NCBI RefSeq assembly: GCF_009601165.1
Contig: NZ_WIRE01000001.1
Location: 806,001 to 870,000 of the forward strand
DNA length: 64,000 nucleotides
DNA from: Alcanivorax sediminis
GTDB taxonomy: Bacteria > Pseudomonadota > Gammaproteobacteria > Pseudomonadales > Alcanivoracaceae
Direction of reading: 5' to 3'
Under the pieces are notes generated by a model. That model searched no databases and had not been told where the DNA came from. It saw only the letters and a program-made list of their open reading frames with translations. Positions 52,625 through 61,476 of the stretch are shown one piece after another (position 1 is the stretch's first letter; every line of letters begins with the position of its first letter). The translations under genes were made by a program, and so were the position numbers.

Positions 52625-53068
52625 ATGAAAGACCTGCGCACCTATCTCCCGCTAGTTGTACTGTGGGCCAAAAAGCACCATGACCATATCCAGGAGCACG
52701 GCACTGAGCTCAACGAAGAAGGCATGGAAATGGCCAGAAGCGTGGGCGTAGCAGAGCCAGAACGCATCCGCATCATGCTGGTGGACGAGATCCCCTTCCA
52801 GGAAGACCCGGTGGTCTACAGCCTGGCAAAGAGCGTCGGCATGCTCAGCGGTCAGGTCACGGGCATCACATTCGGCCACTCCATCTATATCGTCAAAGGC
52901 TGCCAGTCCGCCCGGCTCTACAGCCACGAATTCCGCCACGTCCACCAATACGAAGTGCTCGGCTCCATTGGTGCCTTCATGGATGTGTATCTCGAGCAGG
53001 TCATGACATCCGGCTACCACCAGGCGCCCCTGGAGCAGGACGCCCGCCAGTTCGAGATCGGGCCCTGA
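52625..53068 (+). CDS. Hypothetical protein with HExxH metalloprotease-like motif (147 aa)
   Basis: The product (MKDLRTYLPLVVLWAKKHHDH...) contains SHEFRHVHQYEVLGSIGAFM near residue 105, an HExxH zinc site followed by a helix, like minimal zincin (DUF4157-type) domains. A downstream Glu/Asp in QDARQFE could be the third ligand. No named family. GGGAG precedes ATG 52625. It lies between the WYL regulator and BREX, so it may be an accessory defence gene. Confidence 0.68.
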   Translation: MKDLRTYLPLVVLWAKKHHDHIQEHGTELNEEGMEMARSVGVAEPERIRIMLVDEIPFQEDPVVYSLAKSVGMLSGQVTGITFGHSIYIVKGCQSARLYSHEFRHVHQYEVLGSIGAFMDVYLEQVMTSGYHQAPLEQDARQFEIGP

Positions 53069-53104
53069 CAGGAGGAGCACCGCTCAAGGTGCGAACTACC
53101 CGCC

Positions 53105-53146
53105 GTAGGAGCCCTGCGTGCCCTTTAGGGTATGCCTGCAGGCGAT
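53105..53146. repeat. REP (long GTAGGAGC variant)
   Basis: The repeat runs from GTAGGAGCCCTGCGTGCCC to TGCCTGCAGGCGAT. A related GGAGCACCGCTCAAGGTGCG piece lies at 53073-53092. These are the last REPs seen; none occurs inside the BREX operon. Confidence 0.7.
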
Positions 53147-53305
53147 CCTCTAACCTGACGGACCCGCTCATGAAAAAGTACCACCAGACACTAGACCTCA
53201 CACCCGAATGTGATACTGTCCACAAAAACAATGAACAGGCTTCACAGCGGGCCAGGAAGGCTCGAATGATGTCGATTTGATGTCATTTAGGGAAAAGGAA
53301 GAAAA

Positions 53306-53653
53306 ATGGGGATCGACTACAAGACACTCAAGAACCGTCAGCGCCAGGAACGGGATAACTACCCCGACAACCTGGGCCTGCGCGTCCACCGCGCCCTCAG
53401 CTGGTTCAACCGCGCCGAACAGGAAGCCGACCCGGACAGCCGCTTTATCTTCCTGTGGATCGCCTTCAACGCCGGCTATGCCAAAGCTATTCGCGTCCTG
53501 CTGGATCCACCCTGTGTCTATTTCTGTTTGCGGAATTACCAGAACGGCAAAAAAACCGGAGCGCAGTGGAGCTGTGGCTTGGGTGTGGTTAAAAAAGCGC
53601 CAATCCGACTTTGGCAAAACAGGGTGCCCTGCTGGCCGAGAACGGGAGTGTGA
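53306..53653 (+). pseudogene. Truncated HEPN-like gene
   Basis: The first 60 residues (MGIDYKTLKNRQRQERDNYP..., LRVHRALSWFNRAEQEADPDSRFIFLWIAFNAGYA) look like the start of a HEPN-domain protein. After about residue 62 the sequence changes to an unrelated tail (LLDPPCVYFCLRNYQ...) and stops at 115. This suggests a 3' deletion or an insertion junction at about 53490. Full-length HEPN proteins are often RNases in defence or toxin systems. The gap 53654-54017 has no gene, is more AT-rich, and should carry the BREX promoter. Confidence 0.5.
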
Positions 53654-54017
53654 TCTGCTGTAGCATACCAATACGGCTGATGGGCAAATAAGATGCGTCG
53701 AAAGCATTAGGCGTGTGCTCGGCGATCGCGCCAGTTCAGTAGGGAATCCTGGGTGCGGGTTGCTAGTTTTGAGTCGTGAGTAAGGAAATGCTGCAATGAT
53801 TCCATATAGACATAACGCTGCCTGCGTGGCTCGCACATCAATATTTGAACTTTGCCTCTAATCAAGCTATTTCCGAGGCGATTAAAGGTCGAGTCTCAAT
53901 CGGACCGGATCTTAAAAGGTGCATTTCTTCTGTTTGAGATGGAATGTAAAGCCAGTTTGCGGGCAATTTGGTCCAAGGTTCGAGCGAGAGCACTTAAATT
54001 ACATTATTGGTCAATAA

Positions 54018-54527
54018 ATGAACAATGGCGTGGTGAGGTTAGTAGCAGAGCTCCGGCTAGTTGTTGGATTTCTGGGCGAAAAGGCCCAGAGCGACTGGTG
54101 GGGAAGCAATTTCTTAGGTGGCACTAGTGGGGCATTTTTGGCGCCAGTATTTTCTCGTACCACGATGCTTGCTCGCTACCATGGTGTCTGCGAAGCAGCA
54201 ACAATTGTGCATGATGAACATATTGGTCTGGGAGAAAATTTTCACTTATACCGACTCCCCGATGCTATTGAGCGTGCGGTGGCTCAAGAGGTTGCCGGTT
54301 TAGAGGAAAAACGGCTCTTGGATTCAGTGCTGTGCAGTAGTAGTGCCGCGTTGGATAGGCTAAAGACTCTGGCCGACGGGCAAGAACAGAAGGTCGAGGG
54401 GCCGGTGGTGGTAGGGAGTTATTCTGACGCAAATCTAGATGCCACGATGAGACAGTCTGCGCAGCACTACCTGATGGCATTTACTCAAGGCTACAAATGT
54501 TTTCCTTATTTGCGTGAGGCGACCTGA
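54018..54527 (+). CDS. brxE: BrxE family protein (BREX type 6)
   Basis: The 169-residue product (RLVAELRLVVGFLGEKAQSD, WWGSNFLGG, FLAPVFSRTTMLARYHGV, HDEHIGLGENFHLYRLPDAIE) resembles BrxE, the small protein that opens type 6 BREX operons. Its biochemical role is unknown. No strong Shine-Dalgarno precedes ATG 54018. brxA starts 2 bases after the stop. Lower GC content than the housekeeping genes suggests acquisition by transfer. Confidence 0.78.
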   Translation: MNNGVVRLVAELRLVVGFLGEKAQSDWWGSNFLGGTSGAFLAPVFSRTTMLARYHGVCEAATIVHDEHIGLGENFHLYRLPDAIERAVAQEVAGLEEKRLLDSVLCSSSAALDRLKTLADGQEQKVEGPVVVGSYSDANLDATMRQSAQHYLMAFTQGYKCFPYLREAT

Positions 54528-54529
54528 GC

Positions 54530-55309
54530 GTGTCCAGGGCCGTATATACAACTCAGCTGCAAGCGGGGCTCGGCCTTGTTGAAGAGACAAGGCTATTGTT
54601 GTCACTTTATGAAAAGAATCTCACTAGCAGCCAACTTTATGAGAAGGCTTTGAGTTCGGGCTTTTTTCCGCAGGTTTCAGCTCGGCGCTTAAGGAATATC
54701 GTCGTAGAGTGCTTTTTCCCAAGATATATAAAAACCGAATCGGCTCAGTACTTGAAGCGATTGGTGCCCAACTTGCAGTCTTCGACTATCAATCAATTGT
54801 TCTTGCTGTATACAGCATTCGCAAATGAAATTCTTCTGGACTTCATTCGTGAAGTGTACTGGGAGCGTTACTCTGGTGGTTTTGATGCTATTAGCACCGA
54901 TGATGCCAAAGATTTTGTCTTGCATGCCGTTAGAGATGGGATGACGCAAAAAGCTTGGTCAGATACCACGATAAAAAGAGTCTCATCATATCTGCTTGGC
55001 TGTTGTGCGGATTATGGTCTGTTGTCATCCAGAAGAGGTTCCAAGCGCCATATACAGCCAGTTCGAATACAAGAAATAACAGCGCTATATCTGTCCTATG
55101 ACCTTCATTTTAAGGGGTTTGGTGACAACGCAGTAATTAGTCATGCGGCTTGGTCGCTTTTTGGTCTCGAGAGCGCAGATGTCAGGGAAGAATTAAAACG
55201 GTTGGCAAAAAATGGCTGGATCATTGTGCAGTCGGCGGGCGATGTGACACGAATAAGCTGGCAATTCAAAACCATGGAGGAGGTGGTCAATGTCGTCACT
55301 CAAGGCTGA
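54530..55309 (+). CDS. brxA: BrxA family protein (DUF1819)
   Basis: BrxA is a conserved small BREX protein; a related structure is helical and DNA-binding. The 259-residue product starts with GTG (MSRAVYTTQLQAGLGLVEET) and matches the DUF1819 pattern: LYEKNLTSSQLYEKALSSGFF, RRLRNIVVECFFPRYI, VRDGMTQKAWSDTTIKR, and a late winged-helix-like end (NGWIIVQSAGDVTRISWQF). It overlaps brxB by 20 bases. Confidence 0.9.
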   Translation: MSRAVYTTQLQAGLGLVEETRLLLSLYEKNLTSSQLYEKALSSGFFPQVSARRLRNIVVECFFPRYIKTESAQYLKRLVPNLQSSTINQLFLLYTAFANEILLDFIREVYWERYSGGFDAISTDDAKDFVLHAVRDGMTQKAWSDTTIKRVSSYLLGCCADYGLLSSRRGSKRHIQPVRIQEITALYLSYDLHFKGFGDNAVISHAAWSLFGLESADVREELKRLAKNGWIIVQSAGDVTRISWQFKTMEEVVNVVTQG

Positions 55310-55862
55310 TTTCAATGAGCTAATGGAGCGCATCAAGGCCGGTAGAGATTTTGGTCACGCAAGCTTTGAGCCCATTTTTTACCTGGTTTTTTCGCCTTCT
55401 TCAATACTGGAAGTCAAAAGGCAAATGCCTGCATGGGAAGCGAAGCTTCGTAACGACGGGTGGAGCGTGCATAAGTTTTCCATTGCTGAAGAAATACAGA
55501 AAATTCTCGATGCGGCGCCATTGAAAAAGATCTGGATCGCGGCAGATAACAAGGCGCCGTTGCAGTGGGAAAAAACTAACAAGGCATTGGCGAATGCGCT
55601 GACTAACGGTTCTCTACAGGAGCGCTTAGAAGCTGTGCTGCACGATCTCGAAGGTCAGCCCAGTGCTATTTTATTAGTGACAGATGTAGAAGCACTTCAC
55701 CCTTACATGCGAATTGGTTCTATCGAGAGTCAGCTGCAGGGAAAATTTCATGTGCCTACTGTCTTCTTCTATCCTGGTGTAAGAACCGGAAAAACTCAGC
55801 TGAAGTTCCTGGGGTTCTACCCGGAAGATGGCAACTATCGATCAGTTCATGTAGGCGGCTAA
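55290..55862 (+). CDS. brxB: BrxB family protein (DUF1788)
   Basis: BrxB is a conserved BREX component of unknown biochemistry. The 190-residue product has the DUF1788 pattern: FEPIFYLVFSPSSILEVKRQMPAWEAKL, LLVTDVEALHPYMRIGSIESQL, and VPTVFFYPGVRTGKTQLKFLG. The ATG lies inside brxA, so translation is coupled. brxC follows after 33 bases. Confidence 0.92.
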   Translation: MSSLKADFNELMERIKAGRDFGHASFEPIFYLVFSPSSILEVKRQMPAWEAKLRNDGWSVHKFSIAEEIQKILDAAPLKKIWIAADNKAPLQWEKTNKALANALTNGSLQERLEAVLHDLEGQPSAILLVTDVEALHPYMRIGSIESQLQGKFHVPTVFFYPGVRTGKTQLKFLGFYPEDGNYRSVHVGG

Positions 55863-55895
55863 AACATAGAATGAGTACTGTTTTGGGGAAAAACG

Positions 55896-58800
55896 ATGGA
55901 AATTAAACAGTTATTCGATAGTAACAAAGATATCTATCGAACAATCGAAAAAGTTATCACCTACGGTGCGTCCCAAGAACAGCGCTTGAAGGCCGAAATC
56001 TCTGAGTACGTGGTGACGGAAAGCATCGAAGAGCAGTTCGAAAAACTGTTGGGAAAGATGCAGTCGGCCATGGAAGCCGGTGGGGAAAATGAAGTCGGCG
56101 TCTGGGTGTCGGGCTTTTATGGTTCGGGTAAAAGCTCATTTACTAAGTACCTGGGGCTGGCGTTTGATGATAGCGTTACCATCGACGGAACCCCTTTCAT
56201 TCAGCATTTACAGAATCGTTTTAAGAAGCAAACCACTAAGCAGTTGCTATCTACCGTAGCAAAGCGATTCCCCGCGGCCGTGGTTATGCTTGACCTGGCC
56301 AGTACCCAGCTTGCCGATGCCAGCATGAAAGAGGTATCGACAGTTCTTTACTACAAGATCTTGGAATGGGCGGGCTATTCGCAAAACCTCAAGGTCGCCG
56401 CCTTTGAGCGCAGGCTGAAAAAGGAAGGCCGGTATGAGGAATTTCTCAACATCTTCTCCGACCAACTCGGCGGCGAGCAGTGGGCTAACTATCGCAACGA
56501 CCCCCTGGTTGTAGATAGTGTGGTGCCAGAAATCGCGCACCAGATGTACCCTAATTACTTCAAAACCGCCGAATCATTCTCCACAGTAACCGAAGACTGG
56601 GTGGTGTTTACCGACCGGCAGGTAGAGGAGATGCTGGAGATTGCCCGTGAGGCGACTGGTAAGGAATACATCATCTTTATTGTGGATGAGGTGGGCCAGT
56701 ATGTGGGTTCCCGTCAGAACCTGATCTTGAACCTGGACGGCCTGGCCAAAAACCTCAAAAACATCGGCGATGGCAAAGTCTGGATTGTCGGTACGGCTCA
56801 GCAAACCTTGACCGAGGATGATCCTAAAGCCTCGCTGAACTCACCAGAGCTGTACAAGCTAAAAGACCGCTTCCCCATTCAGATTGACCTTGAAGCCAAC
56901 GATATCAAAGAGATTTGCTACAGCCGCTTGCTGGGCAAATCACCGAGTGGTGAAACGGAACTCGGTACCCTGTTCGATAAGCATGGCCAGGCCCTGCGTC
57001 ACAACACCAAGCTGGTGGACGCTCGCGCCTATGGCGCCGATTTTGACAAGCAGACCTTTATCAATCTGTACCCGTTCCTGCCGGCGCACTTCGATATCCT
57101 GCTGCATCTGTTGGGCGCACTGGCGAAATCCACTGGCGGTATCGGCCTACGTTCTGCGATTAAGGTGATTCAGGACGTATTGGTAGAGGGTGCTGACCAC
57201 AGTACCCCCATAGCCAACCAACCGGTGGGATGGCTGGCCACCACGGTCACTCTGTTCGATGCACTCAAGAAGGACATCGAAAAAGGCTACCTGTCGCTCT
57301 ACCAATCGGTGGGCAAAGTAAAGATTCGCTTTCCTGACTCCAAGTTGCACCAGGATATCGCCAAGACGGTCTGTGTTCTGCAAATCCTGGGCAATCTACC
57401 CATCTCTATTCAGAACGTCACCAGTCTCATGCATGGTGGTGTTGCCGATGTATCGGCGGCAGATCAGGTAAAGAAGGCGGTCGAAGAGCTGATTAGTGAT
57501 GCCATCGTGCCGCTGGGTGAGCAAGATGGCAATCTGTGCTTCCACAGCGAAAAACTCAACGACATAGAGCAGGAGCGGGGCACGATCCCCCTGCGGGCGG
57601 TAGAGCTGCGCCGTATTCAAAATGAAACCTTGCGCGAGGCCTACTCGCCACTGCCCTCAACCCACCTGAATGGCACTTTGTCGGTACAAACGGGGCTCAA
57701 GGCGCAAACGTCCGGAGGCGTGCCTGCCTCACTTTCCGGTGAACGTAATACTGTACAAACCGTGGTCGAGCTGGTTGACCCCACCGACTACGAAGCCGCC
57801 AAGGCCAGGCTGACCGAAGAGAGCCGCCACAAGAGCGCCAATTACACCATCTTGCTGTTTGGCCGTACCTCGCCAGAGATGGAGGAATTGACCGCAGAAA
57901 TCTACCGCAGCAAAGAGATCGTCAATAAATACCGCAACGAGCCGGATCAAGAGGTCAAGGAATACTGCAACGGCCAAACCGATCGCGCCAATCGCCTGAT
58001 GGGTGAATTGGAACGACTGATTAAGCGCAGCCTGGTTCAAGGGTCGTTTATCTTCCGGGGTGAGGTCACCGCAGTAGAGAGCATCAACCAGGATCTGATC
58101 GAGGCGGCGCGCAAGCATCTCGCCAGCGTGGCCGAGCAAGTCTTTGATCGGTACAACGAGGCACCGGTGAGGGCGGGAACCGACCTAGCAGAGAAATTCC
58201 TTCGTCTCGGTAACCTGAGCGGTGTCACCAATGCGACAGACCCTTTGAGCTTGGTGCAAACCCAGGGCGGCAGGCCGTCCATCAATACCGGCCATAAAGC
58301 TATCACCAGTATTCGGGACATGATCGAGCGCCAGGGTTCCATCGAGGGTAAACGCCTGATCGATCTGTTCACCGACGCGCCCTATGGCTGGTCACAAGAT
58401 ACGCTGCGCTACCTGGTGGCGGCCATGCTGGTTGCCGGAGAGATCAAACTAAAAGTCGCAGGCCGAGAAGTCACGGTAAATGGTCAGCAGGCTATCGATG
58501 CCCTGAAAACCAATAACGCTTTCAAGTCTGTTGGCGTCTCCCTGCGCGAAGAACGGCCCAGCAATGAGATCCTGGCCAAGGCCGCTGAACGATTGACTGA
58601 ACTCAGTGGCGACATGGTCGTGCCACTGGAGGATGACATCAGCAAGGCGACCACCAAGCTTTTCCCCCAGTTGCAGCACCAATACGGTCCCCTGGCAGAA
58701 AAGCTGAAGGGCCTGAAGCTGCCCGGTTCAGATCGTCTGGAAAGCCTCAGCCAGGATATCAAGGATATTCTGTTCACCGACGCTTCCGATGCACCCCAGC

Positions 58801-59540
58801 GACTGGGTGGGGAAGAATCCGAGCTCTACGCCAACCTCAAATGGGCGGCTGACCTGAAACGCGCATTGGAGCAGGGCCTGGAGCAAACCCTGGGCGAGCT
58901 GCAGCAACATCGCCGTGAGCTGGATAGCCTCCCTGCCAGTGGCACGCCTGGCCAACTAAAAACCGAGTTGCAGGATGAAATCGCGGGTTTGAATGAGCGC
59001 CTAAACCATGCGGACTTCTTCAAGTACAGCACCGAGTTCGCCGGCAGTTTAACGACCTTGAAATCCAGGGTGCGCGATACCGCCATTGCCCTGCAAACCG
59101 AGCAGCAACAGCGCATTACCGATGCCGAGCAAGACCTGCGTCGGCTGTCAGAGTGGCCGGAGTTGACTCAGCAGGAACAGAACAACCTGCTGGCCGACCT
59201 GGAAAAGCTGGCTGTTACCGCCAGCGAAGATCTCACGGGCCTGCGCCTGCTCGTTAATCAGGAGTACGCCATTCAAAGCCAGGTGCAGGATATCAAACAG
59301 CGTATCCAGCGTATTGGCCAACAGCGCTTGCAAGACAAGTTGCGCGAGGAGCAAGAGAAGGCCATTGCGGAGGGTAAGAAGAAGATCTCTCGCACTCTTA
59401 AACCGAAACCGCAGATTACCTCCATCGCCGAGCTGGATGCCCTGATTGCCGAGCTGCAACAGCTGCGCGGCGAGCTGAAATACGCCCATGAGTTTGAACT
59501 GGTTATTGGGCTTGGCGACGACGACCCACAAGAATCCTAA
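55896..59540 (+). CDS. brxC: BREX P-loop ATPase BrxC
   Basis: BrxC is the large AAA-type ATPase of BREX, required for phage exclusion. The 1214-residue length is typical. Walker A is GFYGSGKSS at residues 73-81, and Walker B is IIFIVDEVGQ near 260. A long C-terminal half contains coiled-coil-like heptads (about 950-1180; LNERLNHADFF, EQQQRITDAEQDLRRL). It follows brxE-brxA-brxB and precedes pglX by 16 bases in one transcription unit. Confidence 0.95.
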   Translation: MEIKQLFDSNKDIYRTIEKVITYGASQEQRLKAEISEYVVTESIEEQFEKLLGKMQSAMEAGGENEVGVWVSGFYGSGKSSFTKYLGLAFDDSVTIDGTPFIQHLQNRFKKQTTKQLLSTVAKRFPAAVVMLDLASTQLADASMKEVSTVLYYKILEWAGYSQNLKVAAFERRLKKEGRYEEFLNIFSDQLGGEQWANYRNDPLVVDSVVPEIAHQMYPNYFKTAESFSTVTEDWVVFTDRQVEEMLEIAREATGKEYIIFIVDEVGQYVGSRQNLILNLDGLAKNLKNIGDGKVWIVGTAQQTLTEDDPKASLNSPELYKLKDRFPIQIDLEANDIKEICYSRLLGKSPSGETELGTLFDKHGQALRHNTKLVDARAYGADFDKQTFINLYPFLPAHFDILLHLLGALAKSTGGIGLRSAIKVIQDVLVEGADHSTPIANQPVGWLATTVTLFDALKKDIEKGYLSLYQSVGKVKIRFPDSKLHQDIAKTVCVLQILGNLPISIQNVTSLMHGGVADVSAADQVKKAVEELISDAIVPLGEQDGNLCFHSEKLNDIEQERGTIPLRAVELRRIQNETLREAYSPLPSTHLNGTLSVQTGLKAQTSGGVPASLSGERNTVQTVVELVDPTDYEAAKARLTEESRHKSANYTILLFGRTSPEMEELTAEIYRSKEIVNKYRNEPDQEVKEYCNGQTDRANRLMGELERLIKRSLVQGSFIFRGEVTAVESINQDLIEAARKHLASVAEQVFDRYNEAPVRAGTDLAEKFLRLGNLSGVTNATDPLSLVQTQGGRPSINTGHKAITSIRDMIERQGSIEGKRLIDLFTDAPYGWSQDTLRYLVAAMLVAGEIKLKVAGREVTVNGQQAIDALKTNNAFKSVGVSLREERPSNEILAKAAERLTELSGDMVVPLEDDISKATTKLFPQLQHQYGPLAEKLKGLKLPGSDRLESLSQDIKDILFTDASDAPQRLGGEESELYANLKWAADLKRALEQGLEQTLGELQQHRRELDSLPASGTPGQLKTELQDEIAGLNERLNHADFFKYSTEFAGSLTTLKSRVRDTAIALQTEQQQRITDAEQDLRRLSEWPELTQQEQNNLLADLEKLAVTASEDLTGLRLLVNQEYAIQSQVQDIKQRIQRIGQQRLQDKLREEQEKAIAEGKKKISRTLKPKPQITSIAELDALIAELQQLRGELKYAHEFELVIGLGDDDPQES

Positions 59541-59556
59541 CAAGGCTGTACAGTAA

Positions 59557-61476
59557 ATGGCATTTGATCAGAGTACCCGCAACCGCCTGCAGAAGTTTGT
59601 TAACGATGCACGAAACCTGTTAACCGAGGAATTTACTCGGCAGTTGCAGGCAACCTATGGCCTTGATCCCAAGGCCGGTTCTGTCGCGGCTGTCGATTCG
59701 CTGACACATCTGGATAATCGGCAGCGGCAAGTTGCCAATTTACTACGTGAGATCGTCAATCATTACGTCGCTAACAGTTCAGGTAAGAATGAAAAAGAGA
59801 AGAGTCGCCAGGCGTTGGATCGCCTTGTGCGCGAGCAGGGCTTTACCATTCTCAATCGCATCGCAGCTTTGCGGATGGCAGAGGCTCGTGGCCTCTTAAT
59901 CGAATCTGTCGCCAAGGGCTACAACTCCAAGGGTTTCCAACTTTATAAGATGGTGGCCGGTACCAGCCATGGCGAAACCGGTGATGCTTACCGGAATTAC
60001 CTGTTCAGTCTCTTCGATGAGTTCAGCGTTGATCTGGAGCTGCTATTTAGTCGGCACAGTGCCCAGGGCCAGCTTTTTCCGCGAGAAACGGCACTGCTGG
60101 AGCTGCTGGAACAGGTCAATCATCACGAAATTGAGCACCTGTGGGCCGAGGATGAAACCATCGGTTGGATCTACCAGTATTACAACTCGCAGGAAGAGCG
60201 CAAAAAAATGCGCAAAGAATCCAAGGCGCCACGCTCCAGTCGCGAGTTGGCCGTAAGGAACCAATTTTTCACGCCGCGCTATGTCGTAGAATTCTTGGTA
60301 GACAACACACTAGGCAGGCTTTGGTTTGACGCAACGGCCGGGAGGACCAACTTGTATGAGCGTTGTCAATGTCTTTTGGTCCAGCCGGAGGAGTTGGGAG
60401 AGAAGCGCACTAACACGCCACCGACCACCATGCGTGACCCACGCACGCTCAAACTGTTAGACCCGGCCTGCGGCTCCATGCATTTTGGGCTGTATGCATT
60501 CGACCTTTTCCTGGAAATATACCGAGAGGCTTGGGCATGGGAACAAGAGCTCGGGCCAGGAAGTCTCGATGTTTATACTCATGTGGAAGATGTGTTGCTG
60601 CCATTAAGACAGATTTACGCTTCAGAGTCTGATTATCTGCGTGATGTGCCAAGGTTAATTATCGAGCATAACATCTATGGCGTAGATATCGACCCCCGAG
60701 CAGCCCAGATCGCCACCTTGGCTCTTTGGCTGCGTGCTCAACGGGCATGGCATGAGGCGGGGATCAAGGCACAAGACCGACCCACAATTGCCCGAGGGCA
60801 TGTCTTAGCGGCTGTTGCGCCGCCAGCCGAACAGGATCTGCGAGAGCGCTTTGCCGCCCAACTCGATACGTTAGATGCCGAGCTATTTACTCAAACCTTG
60901 CAATTATTAAAAGGTGTTCCCGAACAGGGGGTTTTACTGCAAGTCGAGCAGGAACTGCCTCGGCTGGTGCGGAAGGTTTGTGGTGAGCACGGCAGCTTGT
61001 TTAAAGAAGCGGACGAGCAAGCGTGGCAAAAGGCAGAAATACGATTGCGTGCTGCTCTGACGGAGTTTGCAGAAGCGGGGCAAGGTTGTTTTCAGAATCG
61101 ACTATACGCCCAGGATGCTCTGGAAGGGCTGCGGTTGATCGATCTGTGCCGCGAAGCCTTCGATGTAGTGGTAATGAACCCTCCTTTTGGTGCACTGGCA
61201 GCAAATACAAAAGCAGAACTCAGCAAGGCCTATCCGAACAGTAAAAATGATCTATTGGCAATTATGGTTGAGCGCGGCCTCGAATTGTTGTCCGCCGGTG
61301 GCCGTATAGGTGCTATTACGTCTCGGACCTGCTTTTTCCTATCTAGCTTCACACGCTGGAGAGAAGAAGTGATCTTAACTAAGTCTCGGCCTCAATGCAT
61401 TGCTGATCTGGGACTTGGGGTGATGGACGATGCGCTTGTTGAGGCTGCTGCCTACGTATTGGAGAAAGTGGAATGA
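59557..61476 (+). CDS. pglX: PglX adenine-specific methyltransferase, N-terminal/catalytic part
   Basis: PglX methylates host DNA at adenine and marks self in BREX. This 639-residue frame starts MAFDQSTRNRLQKFVNDARNLLTEEF, the normal PglX N-terminus. It has SAM motif I LLDPACGSMHFGLYAFDLF near residue 300, and catalytic motif NPPF near 540 (VVMNPPFGAL). It ends VEAAAYVLEKVE, where single-chain PglX would continue. The TGA overlaps the next ATG by 4 bases (ATGA). So the catalytic half lacks the specificity half. Confidence 0.9.
   Translation: MAFDQSTRNRLQKFVNDARNLLTEEFTRQLQATYGLDPKAGSVAAVDSLTHLDNRQRQVANLLREIVNHYVANSSGKNEKEKSRQALDRLVREQGFTILNRIAALRMAEARGLLIESVAKGYNSKGFQLYKMVAGTSHGETGDAYRNYLFSLFDEFSVDLELLFSRHSAQGQLFPRETALLELLEQVNHHEIEHLWAEDETIGWIYQYYNSQEERKKMRKESKAPRSSRELAVRNQFFTPRYVVEFLVDNTLGRLWFDATAGRTNLYERCQCLLVQPEELGEKRTNTPPTTMRDPRTLKLLDPACGSMHFGLYAFDLFLEIYREAWAWEQELGPGSLDVYTHVEDVLLPLRQIYASESDYLRDVPRLIIEHNIYGVDIDPRAAQIATLALWLRAQRAWHEAGIKAQDRPTIARGHVLAAVAPPAEQDLRERFAAQLDTLDAELFTQTLQLLKGVPEQGVLLQVEQELPRLVRKVCGEHGSLFKEADEQAWQKAEIRLRAALTEFAEAGQGCFQNRLYAQDALEGLRLIDLCREAFDVVVMNPPFGALAANTKAELSKAYPNSKNDLLAIMVERGLELLSAGGRIGAITSRTCFFLSSFTRWREEVILTKSRPQCIADLGLGVMDDALVEAAAYVLEKVE

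Noticed and set aside
53198..53836. 212-codon minus-strand frame upstream of BREX
   Set aside because: No recognisable family, no ribosome binding site, and it spans the broken HEPN-like gene and the following gap.
53852..54127. Possible small gene before brxE (91 codons)
   Set aside because: It overlaps the brxE start out of frame, has no clear ribosome binding site and no family resemblance; the region is better read as the BREX leader.
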